The notes below the pieces were generated by a model. The model was not told the origin of the DNA. It was given only the letters and a program-made list of their open reading frames with translations, and ran no database searches. Shown one piece after another: positions 7,672-15,964 of a stretch of DNA of 64,000 nt. This stretch comes from Flavihumibacter profundi (GTDB lineage Bacteria; Bacteroidota; Bacteroidia; Chitinophagales; Chitinophagaceae). The stretch lies in contig NZ_JAIQXE010000001.1 in assembly GCF_020076305.1 (NCBI RefSeq), positions 1,054,001 to 1,118,000 on the forward strand, given 5' to 3'. The translations under genes were made by a program, and so were the position numbers. Every line of letters starts with the position of its first letter. Position 1 is the first letter of the stretch.

Positions 7672-10474
7672 ATCCACCTGGAAAAAGGTTCACAGGAAGA
7701 ATAAACTGCCATCGGTTATTGCCGGTACCACCAAAAATATCCTCATCAAGGAGCCTTGAATATCTTATACCAAAACTTATTGGCAATTGGTTCCACCATT
7801 TGGTATCAAAAAAAAGCTCAGATCCCACCGAACGAAATTCTGCCTGCTGTTGGTCTGGCCAATATTTGGGGTCCTTTACAGTAGCCTGGTCATAGAAGAA
7901 ATTGTTCCTGATACGCAGTAGGTAAATGATATTCCATGCACCGATATCAGGATAAATAAGTGGCAATTGGTAATTCAAGCCCCACTTAACCATTTTTTGA
8001 AAATTCTCATTTGCATATCCCCTTGCAAACGGAAAATCATTGGTGAAGCTAATGCCATTAGTCGTATCCCTTTGCTGTGCAGCAAGGTTCACCACAAAAC
8101 TATGCGTCCGGAAAAATCCTGGAAAATAAAAATTTGAAGTGGCCATCAATTGCCAGGAATTATAATTGCTGAGGGTATTCCGGAATTGAAGCCTTAAGGT
8201 TTGCGCCCAACGCGGATTAAATTCCTGTCTTGCCTGTTGTACCTGGTGTGTAAACCTTAGCTCATTGTTTAATGAAAAATATGACCGGTCACCCAATGCC
8301 GATTTTTCCGGCTCTTTAAAATATTCCTGGTTATACCCGAGGTCACTCCCAAATTGCAAATAACTGAGACTCCTGCCTTTGCTTAAATTGAGGGGCACTG
8401 CAAAACCAAGGGTAGTTTCTAATTGGTCCCAATAAATTGTTTTGTTGTTATAAATTCCCCTTCTTTCGAAAGTATAATTCAGCCCTCCTTTTAAATAAGG
8501 GAAAAAACCGCCAAAAATGCCATTAAAACCAATTTTCTTAAACCCTTCGTTGTTATTATACAAAAAATACAACTCACTTTGGAAGGTATTCAATACGTTT
8601 TGGCCTAAAACAGTAAAACTGAATTCCGGATCTTCATAATAGGGCTGCCAACTGTGAAAGTTAAATAACCGCGTAGTTTTCCGGTATCGATGTCCGTTAT
8701 AAACAGAGCCATTGGAAGGATTTGCCGTAGCATTAAATACGGATTCAAGTGAAGGGGACTGGAATTTTCGGAATGTATTAGTGTCAGGTATATTAATGGC
8801 CTGCCATTTAAGATTATTCCCGGAAGTAAAATTAAACTTAAAGCCAGCAGCAGTAAAACGAGTACTGGCCAGGCCATTTCCATATATTTTGGGCTGGTAA
8901 ATACCTGTATGTAAAACTTCTGTTGTGTCAATTAATAAAAAAGCTTGCTTGTTGGGCATATCAAGAGCAACGGAACAATCCTTGCCCTGATAGGCCATAC
9001 TGAAATAAATGGTATCTCCCCGGCCGGAAGGGTAACCTAAAACATTTCCTGTCCATGGTAAAAGTGCAGTGTAAATGCCATTTGCCGGATTCACCAGTAA
9101 CAAATTCATATTACCAGATGCGTTTTTTGCAGCAACTATTACCTTACCCTGCCAGAAAATGGGGTGCGAAAAACTGTAATTGCTGTCATTGGATATGGTT
9201 TGCAAAAGTTTTCCATCGGTATTAAGGATGTGAAGGCATTGGTGTCCTTTCTCAGGAATATTTACTGCCACTATACTATCAGCACTTATTGAAAGAGCGG
9301 GTGTGAAATACCTGGACTTAAAACTTATCCTTTTCTGTTTGCGCGTTTTTATATTCAACAACTGCAACTCACTGTAATCAACCCAACCCCAGCGGGTATT
9401 AGGCCGGTAAGACGCATATACCACCTGGCCATTGGCAAAGGAAAAATAATTGTCAAGGGATATGTCCCTGGTTCTTATTTTAGAAAGTGATTGCCCCTTT
9501 TCAAGATAATATGCCGGCACAGCCTTGTACGTACTCTTCAAAAACAGGCGTTCCCCATTATCGGTAAGCGACGGGTTTTCCTCATTAACAACTGCAGGTG
9601 GCCGGTTTTTAACTATCTGGTGTTGGCCATTTAAACGGCCCCTGCTTTCTTCAAGGGCCTTGTTAACAAAGCTTGTAAATGATAGCGAACTATTTCGTTT
9701 CACGGATTTTTGAAACGGATAAAACACACCGTTCATTGCTGCTGCATTTTCAGTAACATTCTTCCAGAAAGCAGGTCCGTATTTTTCACGGCCATAGGCT
9801 ACCAGCAAATAACCAAACTCATAATGATTAGGTACATAATGCTTTAATGATCCGTTGCGCAATTTTAAAAAGGAATAGTTCAGGCCTGCATCCCATAACG
9901 ACCTGTACCCGTTAAAAAAGGATGGTAACCTTCCCCTGCCATGTTCGCTTAATATTGATTCCTGGTAAACAGCATCTCCCTCAAAAAACCAATCTGGCAC
10001 TGTAAGTGCGTTGGCTAATGCCTGTCCCTGTTCCCCCAACAATATTCTAAAAAGCTTTGCCCCTCCTCTGTTAAAATTGCTGTACTGCTCAACATGCCGA
10101 TATTCATGAAGGGCAAGTTGGTCAGGCCAGGCAAGACCACCCACATCAAACGCGCTTACCGGTGGCGTCATCATAAACTCGCTCCTGAAAGGAGCCAGCG
10201 CAACATACCCATTGGCTACAGTAGTAGCATATTGCAGTACAATACCAACTGTTTTTCGCTTGCTTCCGATACTGCTGTCGGTAAGGTAATTGATACGGTT
10301 AAGGAGGTTACTGATCCTGATTGCGGCACTATCATTACCTGCCGGATAAATTATTTTAGCCCTGGGGATATTAATTATCTCCCATTTCTGGGAAGCAGGG
10401 TTTCCCCCGAATTCCTGTGAAAACCCGCAATAAGAACCCAATAACCCGAGAAACAAAAGGAGGCGATTTAGCAT
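7643..10474 (-). CDS. secreted protein with HExxH metallopeptidase domain, propeller and outer-membrane barrel
   Basis: This 943-residue protein starts with a signal peptide (MLNRLLLFLGLLGSYCGFSQ). Residues 35-300 resemble peptidase MA-type gluzincins, with H123-EYRH127 as zinc ligands and E165 in PDWFFEGDA as the probable third ligand. Residues 300-560 have WD40/TolB-like beta repeats. From about 600 to the end the sequence is rich in alternating aromatic strands and finishes in phenylalanine (RQLAF), as expected for an outer-membrane beta barrel. Such proteins occur in Bacteroidota, usually without known function. A cell-surface protease is a reasonable inference. It is convergent with the PAP2 gene. 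Confidence 0.7.
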   Translation of the reverse strand: MLNRLLLFLGLLGSYCGFSQEFGGNPASQKWEIINIPRAKIIYPAGNDSAAIRISNLLNRINYLTDSSIGSKRKTVGIVLQYATTVANGYVALAPFRSEFMMTPPVSAFDVGGLAWPDQLALHEYRHVEQYSNFNRGGAKLFRILLGEQGQALANALTVPDWFFEGDAVYQESILSEHGRGRLPSFFNGYRSLWDAGLNYSFLKLRNGSLKHYVPNHYEFGYLLVAYGREKYGPAFWKNVTENAAAMNGVFYPFQKSVKRNSSLSFTSFVNKALEESRGRLNGQHQIVKNRPPAVVNEENPSLTDNGERLFLKSTYKAVPAYYLEKGQSLSKIRTRDISLDNYFSFANGQVVYASYRPNTRWGWVDYSELQLLNIKTRKQKRISFKSRYFTPALSISADSIVAVNIPEKGHQCLHILNTDGKLLQTISNDSNYSFSHPIFWQGKVIVAAKNASGNMNLLLVNPANGIYTALLPWTGNVLGYPSGRGDTIYFSMAYQGKDCSVALDMPNKQAFLLIDTTEVLHTGIYQPKIYGNGLASTRFTAAGFKFNFTSGNNLKWQAINIPDTNTFRKFQSPSLESVFNATANPSNGSVYNGHRYRKTTRLFNFHSWQPYYEDPEFSFTVLGQNVLNTFQSELYFLYNNNEGFKKIGFNGIFGGFFPYLKGGLNYTFERRGIYNNKTIYWDQLETTLGFAVPLNLSKGRSLSYLQFGSDLGYNQEYFKEPEKSALGDRSYFSLNNELRFTHQVQQARQEFNPRWAQTLRLQFRNTLSNYNSWQLMATSNFYFPGFFRTHSFVVNLAAQQRDTTNGISFTNDFPFARGYANENFQKMVKWGLNYQLPLIYPDIGAWNIIYLLRIRNNFFYDQATVKDPKYWPDQQQAEFRSVGSELFFDTKWWNQLPISFGIRYSRLLDEDIFGGTGNNRWQFILPVNLFPGGFNSKRQLAF

Positions 10475-10532
10475 GGAGTGAAATTCTCTGTCAATATTAA
10501 TTCACTAATTTCAGCGCGACAAACTATTAACC

Positions 10533-11261
10533 ATGGAACTGTTGGCTTTCGCATTGGCCCCGGGGATTGCGATAATGTGGTTCATATATTTGAAAGACAG
10601 ATATGACCGGGAACCCCTGCTTGCCCTGGTGAAATCATTTTTCCTGGGTATGCTGGCTACCATTCCGGCAATAATATTACAACTTACCGGTAATTATTTC
10701 CTTAAGCAAATATTGCCTGTTTCAGGTTGGAATTATTATTTCTTTTTTTCTTTTTTTGTGGTAGCATTATCAGAAGAGTTTTGCAAGTTTGCCATGGTAA
10801 GGATGTATGCCTACCCCCGCCCTTTCTTTAATGAACCCTTCGATGGTATAATCTATGGGGTGATGGTGGCTATGGGATTTGCCACCCTTGAGAATATTGG
10901 CTATGTTATGCAAAACGGAATAGGAACGGCTTTTGCAAGAATGTTTTTATCGGTTCCGGCCCATGCAACATTTGGCGTTTTCATGGGATATTATATTGGT
11001 TTGGCCAGGTTTACCCATAACCGGAATTCTAATTTTTTAATACTACGGGGACTCCTTCTCGCTATATTATTTCATGGTCTTTTTGATTTATTCCTTTTTG
11101 CGCAGGCGGATGGGGAAATCACAAAACATATTTCATCAGGAGTCCTCTTTGGCAGTGCGGTATTTTCCTACCTTGTTGCTGTAAGGTTAGCCTGGCAAGC
11201 CATTAAAATGCACCAGGCCATATCAAAAAATAATTACCATTCCACTGAAAACCAAGTTTAA
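10533..11261 (+). CDS. PrsW-family intramembrane protease
   Basis: The 242-residue polytopic membrane protein has the conserved PrsW residues: E81-E82-FCK85 in one helix, D104 and E120-N121 (FATLENIGY) in the next, H144 (VPAHATFG), and HGLFD near the end. PrsW in Bacillus cuts anti-sigma factor RsiW at site 1, and the wider family is treated as putative glutamic or metal-dependent intramembrane proteases. No anti-sigma factor is visible nearby, so the substrate is unknown. A GNAT gene follows after 5 bp and is probably co-transcribed. Confidence 0.85.
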   Translation: MELLAFALAPGIAIMWFIYLKDRYDREPLLALVKSFFLGMLATIPAIILQLTGNYFLKQILPVSGWNYYFFFSFFVVALSEEFCKFAMVRMYAYPRPFFNEPFDGIIYGVMVAMGFATLENIGYVMQNGIGTAFARMFLSVPAHATFGVFMGYYIGLARFTHNRNSNFLILRGLLLAILFHGLFDLFLFAQADGEITKHISSGVLFGSAVFSYLVAVRLAWQAIKMHQAISKNNYHSTENQV

Positions 11262-11266
11262 TTTTT

Positions 11267-11767
11267 ATGAGTGAAACGTTAGTCATAAGAAGTGCAGACC
11301 AGGATGATATTTCAACCATAGGTTACCTTGCCCACCAGGTTTGGCCGGTAACCTATAATGAAATCTTATCTTCAGAACAAATGGATTATATGCTGCGTTT
11401 ATTTTATAGTCCGGGTTCCCTCGAACAACAGATTTCCGAATTCCAGCATCATTTTATTATTGCCGAAATTGATCTCGAAGAAGTAGGTTTCGCATCCTTC
11501 AACCAGGTGGATGAAGCAACCTGGAAACTACAGAAGCTGTATGTACTTCCTGAAGTTCAGGGTAAGGGAGTAGGCAAAGCATTAATGGACATGGTAGAAG
11601 AAGAAGTGCGGATCCACAATGGCGCGCACCTTATTTTGAATGTTAATAAATTCAATAAATCCATCCGTTTTTATGAAGCCATGGGCTTTACCATTGAAAA
11701 AGAAGAGGTTATCGATATCGGCAATGGTTTTATAATGGATGATTATGTCCTGGGGAAGGATGTTTAG
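11267..11767 (+). CDS. GNAT-family N-acetyltransferase
   Basis: The 166-residue protein has the GNAT fold. The acetyl-CoA pyrophosphate-binding motif A is YVLPEVQGKGVGKALMD (Q-x-x-G-x-G), and the later strand and helix include NKFNKSIRFYEAMGF. The acceptor is unknown. It begins 5 bp after the PrsW gene and its TAG interlocks with the TAA of the convergent gene (the shared bases read TTAG). Confidence 0.88.
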   Translation: MSETLVIRSADQDDISTIGYLAHQVWPVTYNEILSSEQMDYMLRLFYSPGSLEQQISEFQHHFIIAEIDLEEVGFASFNQVDEATWKLQKLYVLPEVQGKGVGKALMDMVEEEVRIHNGAHLILNVNKFNKSIRFYEAMGFTIEKEEVIDIGNGFIMDDYVLGKDV

Positions 11768-13794
11768 TGGTGGTGGTTTTCCCGTCTTCCTGATTCCCTT
11801 TGTTGCGGAGGAAATGAAGAAGGTGGCCTGCTCCCGTTGCCCCGGTCCCGACCAGAACGGTCCCCAGGTTCGTACCCCCTTGAAGGTACTTCGCGGCCTG
11901 GCCATTCATTTCGTGTTTCTGGGCGGGTATTTGAATAGCCACGGTCATTCCTGTTGTCAATTTCTGTTGGCCTTCTGTAATCTGGCCGGCTCGAATAATA
12001 CCTTTCCCGGTCCGGAGTTACTATATCCCTCCTTTGCTGGTAAATATTATTCCGGGAATAATATCCCGGAGATGGGTATCGGGGTCTTTCATTTACCCAT
12101 ACCTGGTTATTCCTGTAACCATAATAGCCACAATTATGGTAATATGGCGCACAATATGGTGGGCGGTACAATGATGGCCCCCACCATCCCATATTGAACC
12201 ACCCTCCATAGAAATTAAAACCAAATGACCAGCCGGTCCAGGGTGTGTATTGCATATTAAAGCCCCAGGTAAATGGCCTGGGGTAATAATAATGCCTGTG
12301 CCACGGCCGGTAATAATAGCCGGTACCAAATACAATAGTGGGTCCATAAATAAAAGTATTCAGGTATCCCGGGGTATACCCTACATATATAAACTGGGGA
12401 GTCACATCATATATATAGACATATTTTACATTATAAACAGGGTAAGTCGGTGGAATCAGGTCTACCCCTTCAGGCCGGTATGAACTTGCTATCCAGGGGC
12501 CTGAGGGAGAAAATGACCGGAACCATATCCCATTATCAACAAGGAAATATTGTCCTTTATATCGAATTACGGTAGAAGCTGTATTTCGGGCATAAGCTAA
12601 TTGGGTGCCGGAAATATTTTCAAATTCTGGGGTACCGTCATAATTTACTGAAGCCTTTGCTGAATTGCGGTTAACCTTTGCCGTTTGCGGTACCTGGGCA
12701 TCCAGGATGGCATTTTTGGCGGCCGGAGTACCTGCAACGCTGGACAGCACATTATCCTTTGCTGATCCGGGTGGAATCCTTGAAAAATCCGGAGGCAATT
12801 TGTCGGCACTGATATGGGTCCAGTTGCCACTTAATGCCCTCGATGTGTACCACCTGCCAGCTAATAAAATATAATATTGTTGTGATTCTATGTCCATGAA
12901 TATGTCGTTGGGTGAATTTTCAACATATAACAAATTGGTGTTTGTGATTGGGTTGAATGCAGCTTCTCCATCTGACTGGATTAATTCAGCCGGTTCCATG
13001 CTCACAATTATTTCTGAAACCGGCATATTGGCGGTATAATCCCCATCCTGAATAAATTGGGATTGATCTTTCCCAGTCGATTTGGGCAGGTTTTCTTCAA
13101 TCCTGCTAAGGTTGGCCGGGATTTTATCTACATAATTGTAAGGTCCGGTTAACTGTTTGGCCCTGTACCAATGGCTGGCGCCATATAAATAATATTGCCC
13201 GTCATCATTTTTAATAAGTGTGCCTGGTGAATTGGCCAGTACTTCAACACCCCATGCTTCATTTTTTTGCCAGACAGGATCTCCGTCAATAAGTACAAGG
13301 ATGGCAGGATGGTTGCGATAAATCACTTTGGGTGCCTTATTGGAAAAAGACTGGTCCAGGTTCTGTTTCTCCTGTTCCAATTTCAAATCGTTTTGAACCT
13401 GTTTTTTTGAAACGTGCAATTCCCGTTCAGGAATGGCTGATTCAATAGCTGCCTTAATATCCTTGCTATAAGATTCGCTGATATCAGCAGGAAAGCGGAT
13501 ATCCGTTACCGAAATTGAGGAAAGATCAAGATTATCGGACCCCGACCGGCTCCTGGTTTGCGCATTGGCCCAGACCATCCCGAACACTGGTTCTGAACTA
13601 CCAGCCCTGGTTATTGAAATAGCAGACCGGAAAACCAATCGATCATTGGTGAATGAATTGGGTTGGGGCGAGTAAAGCTTTACCTGCTGTCCATTTTCCA
13701 GGGTAATGGTAGCCGGCCAGTCCTGCGCAAAGCTTCCTGCAAAAAATAGAAGAAATAGAATCAGGCAGGAAAAATGTCTATAAAAATTCCTCAT
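11764..13794 (-). CDS. secreted Tyr/Trp/Gly-rich protein with three surface-type repeats
   Basis: The 676-residue protein has a signal peptide (MRNFYRHFSCLILFLLFFAGSFAQ). The middle carries three related units of about 100 residues, each with a QYYL or QYFL strand, a W-Y/F pair and a GPW/GPY/GNW turn (YYLYGASHWYR, YYILLAGRWYT, YFLVDNGIWFR). A region very rich in Tyr, Trp, Gly and Pro follows (about 480-600). The last 90 residues are Arg, Pro and Gly-rich, disordered, and end in HHH. Similar repeats in other phyla are sometimes labelled carbohydrate-binding family V/XII. The function is unknown; a surface or matrix role is only a guess. Confidence 0.75.
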   Translation of the reverse strand: MRNFYRHFSCLILFLLFFAGSFAQDWPATITLENGQQVKLYSPQPNSFTNDRLVFRSAISITRAGSSEPVFGMVWANAQTRSRSGSDNLDLSSISVTDIRFPADISESYSKDIKAAIESAIPERELHVSKKQVQNDLKLEQEKQNLDQSFSNKAPKVIYRNHPAILVLIDGDPVWQKNEAWGVEVLANSPGTLIKNDDGQYYLYGASHWYRAKQLTGPYNYVDKIPANLSRIEENLPKSTGKDQSQFIQDGDYTANMPVSEIIVSMEPAELIQSDGEAAFNPITNTNLLYVENSPNDIFMDIESQQYYILLAGRWYTSRALSGNWTHISADKLPPDFSRIPPGSAKDNVLSSVAGTPAAKNAILDAQVPQTAKVNRNSAKASVNYDGTPEFENISGTQLAYARNTASTVIRYKGQYFLVDNGIWFRSFSPSGPWIASSYRPEGVDLIPPTYPVYNVKYVYIYDVTPQFIYVGYTPGYLNTFIYGPTIVFGTGYYYRPWHRHYYYPRPFTWGFNMQYTPWTGWSFGFNFYGGWFNMGWWGPSLYRPPYCAPYYHNCGYYGYRNNQVWVNERPRYPSPGYYSRNNIYQQRRDIVTPDRERYYSSRPDYRRPTEIDNRNDRGYSNTRPETRNEWPGREVPSRGYEPGDRSGRDRGNGSRPPSSFPPQQRESGRRENHHH

Positions 13795-13862
13795 ACGATG
13801 GCGTTTAATAAACTATTCGTAAGAAGGATCCAAACCTCAAAGGTTTAACTGGCCTTTTGGCT

Positions 13863-14648
13863 TTAACTTGTTATTTGCATTTTCATGGCAGCATTTTTCA
13901 TTTCGGCAGCCTGTTTATGCCCTAAATACCTCTCGATAAACCCATGAATCAGGTATATGATTGGTGTGCATAAAATTGCCACGGTAAATTTGTAGGTATA
14001 TCCAACCAGGGCGATGGCAGTAACTTTCGGGAAAGAAAAACCCAATGAAAAATACAGGTAGATATAGGACACAACAACAGTATCAACTAACTGTGAAAAA
14101 AGGGTGGAAATAGTAGCCCTCATCCAGATATTTTTCTCGCCGGTAATTTGTTTGATTTTTTTGAAGATAATTGCATCGGTCAATTGTCCAACAAGAAAGG
14201 CAGTGAGTGATGCGAATATTATATTCATTCCCTGCCCGAGTATTTGTGTATAAGCCGCCTGCATATCAGGAACCCCTTTTGCAGTTTGTGATTCCCGCCA
14301 CCATCCCGTAGCAGAAGTGTGGATGGAAAAATAAAAAACCACGAAAGCAAAGGCTATCAGGACTGCGGTCAGCACAGAAAGGAACCGTACCCCCCGCACT
14401 CCATAATATTCATTGATGATATCGGTCATAATAAACACAATAGGCCATGGTAACACTCCAACAGTCAGGTCGTAGGAAAGGCCCGATTCACCCAACAGGG
14501 TAAAACTTGCCTTAGTGAAACCAAAGGTTTCTTCCAGTGAAAAAATCTTAACTCCTATTATTTCTGCAATAATGGCATTTGCAATAAAAAATCCGCCAAG
14601 GAATATAAATAATCGGGTTGGCTTGTCTTTGATAATATTATGGATCAT
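13863..14648 (-). CDS. queuosine precursor transporter (YhhQ/VUT_1 family)
   Basis: This 261-residue integral membrane protein matches the YhhQ family, which imports queuosine precursors such as preQ0 or preQ1 for tRNA modification. Characteristic segments are FFIANAIIAEIIGVKIF near the start, a helix with FIMTDIINEYYG, and TAFLVGQLTDAIIF with a later SQLVDTVV. Its start overlaps the stop of the small membrane gene upstream by 4 bp, which suggests coupled translation. No queuosine biosynthesis gene is nearby. Confidence 0.88.
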   Translation of the reverse strand: MIHNIIKDKPTRLFIFLGGFFIANAIIAEIIGVKIFSLEETFGFTKASFTLLGESGLSYDLTVGVLPWPIVFIMTDIINEYYGVRGVRFLSVLTAVLIAFAFVVFYFSIHTSATGWWRESQTAKGVPDMQAAYTQILGQGMNIIFASLTAFLVGQLTDAIIFKKIKQITGEKNIWMRATISTLFSQLVDTVVVSYIYLYFSLGFSFPKVTAIALVGYTYKFTVAILCTPIIYLIHGFIERYLGHKQAAEMKNAAMKMQITS

Positions 14649-14950
14649 GATCTGGTATTACTTAAAGATAGCAATCCGGAAAAGAATACAATAATTACAA
14701 GCTGTAAACCAAAAACGCCTGCATTAAATGCCTGTAGAAAAATTCCGTATTGCTGCTCTCCCCTAAAATACAGATATAAATAATAAAGGTTCAGTACGCA
14801 ATTCAGGATTGGTGAAATGATTAGTCCGGTTATCAGTATAAGCGATTCCATTAACGTACCCTGAAGAATTGGGTAAAATCGCATAACAATTGCAGTAATA
14901 AATGCCAGGTTAGCTATAAAAGCCAGCTTATTAAACAATGAAAAATTCAT
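14645..14950 (-). CDS. small four-helix membrane protein, unknown
   Basis: With the start at 14950 (MNFSLFNKLAFIANLAF) the protein has 101 residues and about four hydrophobic helices. An in-frame upstream start at 15001 would overlap the divergent glycosyltransferase gene and is rejected. I do not recognise a family. The 4-bp overlap with the queuosine-precursor transporter gene suggests one transcript. Confidence 0.65.
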   Translation of the reverse strand: MNFSLFNKLAFIANLAFITAIVMRFYPILQGTLMESLILITGLIISPILNCVLNLYYLYLYFRGEQQYGIFLQAFNAGVFGLQLVIIVFFSGLLSLSNTRS

Positions 14951-14984
14951 AACGGGTGTAAAAATCAGTTTATTTTGCCATCCA

Positions 14985-15902
14985 ATGAGTACCATCAGCA
15001 TAATAATTATTACCTATAACAGGCCTGAAGATGCCCTAGGCCTGTTGCAGGATATTGAAAAGCTGAATAATAAAGCCGGGCTGCTAAAAGAAGTAATCCT
15101 GCTGAATAACGCCTCCTCAAAGGATTACGGCAAGGTGCGTGATTTTGTTAAACAGCATCCGGATAGCTGGTTCAGGTACATTGATGCCACTTCCAACCTG
15201 GGAGTTTCCATGGGCCGGAATTATGCAGCAAGCCTGGCCACCGGCGACATTTTTGTTTTCCTGGATGATGATGTGGTTATTGAGAACCAGGATTTGCTTA
15301 ACGCTTTTGCAAAGGCTTTTTCCCGGAATACGGGTATGGATAGACGATTAGGGACTATCAGTTGTAAGGTCAGGTATTATTCAAACCGTGAAGTACAGGT
15401 GAACGCCTTCCCCCATAAGCAATACAATGCATATAAGGACCTGCCCTGGTTTCTGACGGGTTATTATGTGGGTTGTGCACATGCTTTTTTGCGGGAGTGC
15501 TGGCTGGCAGCCGGCAATTACCCGGATGATTTCTTTTATGGCATGGAAGAATATGACCTAAGTTACCGGGTCCTGGAAGCAGGCTATGCAATAGGGTATG
15601 ACGCGTCGGTTGAGGTTTTTCATAAGGAATCACCACATGGCAGGACGGCGAAATCTGAGAAACTGCAAATGATGTGGGTGAATAAATCCATCGTTGCCTG
15701 GCGGTATTTACCCCTTCTTTATTTTTTTACAACAACAATTGCCTGGTCTGCCTTTTACCTGGTAAAAAGCAGGTTTGCCCTGCCTGGATTATTTAAAGGC
15801 TGGATCAGGGTATTGGGAATTCCGTTCCAACAAGCCCGTAAACAGGTTCAACCAGGCACCCGGCAATATTTACGGCAGGTCAAAGCCAGGTTATGGTTCT
15901 GA
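14985..15902 (+). CDS. family 2 glycosyltransferase
   Basis: This 305-residue GT-A enzyme starts MSTISIIIITYNRPEDAL, with the nucleotide-binding strand and N-terminal NN pair (LLNNASS). It has FLDDDVVIEN as the metal-binding DxD and a later MEEYDLSYR acceptor-side motif (ED-like) typical of GT2. A hydrophobic stretch near 245-265 may anchor it to the membrane. It probably adds a sugar to a surface glycan; donor and acceptor are unknown. It opens a glycan region that runs to 27649 and is followed by the YfhO gene. Confidence 0.9.
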   Translation: MSTISIIIITYNRPEDALGLLQDIEKLNNKAGLLKEVILLNNASSKDYGKVRDFVKQHPDSWFRYIDATSNLGVSMGRNYAASLATGDIFVFLDDDVVIENQDLLNAFAKAFSRNTGMDRRLGTISCKVRYYSNREVQVNAFPHKQYNAYKDLPWFLTGYYVGCAHAFLRECWLAAGNYPDDFFYGMEEYDLSYRVLEAGYAIGYDASVEVFHKESPHGRTAKSEKLQMMWVNKSIVAWRYLPLLYFFTTTIAWSAFYLVKSRFALPGLFKGWIRVLGIPFQQARKQVQPGTRQYLRQVKARLWF

Positions 15903-15964
15903 CCTGAACAGGTCTGGTAGCAAAATATGTATTATTTTGCCGGCCAAAACCGCAAACAGCCAAT

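Noticed and set aside
11739-12197. 152-codon plus-strand frame
   Set aside because: It is the complement of the Tyr/Trp/Gly-rich gene, whose composition keeps other frames open.
15902-15916. GACCTGAACAGGTC hairpin as terminator after the glycosyltransferase gene
   Set aside because: The stem is short and no T run follows.
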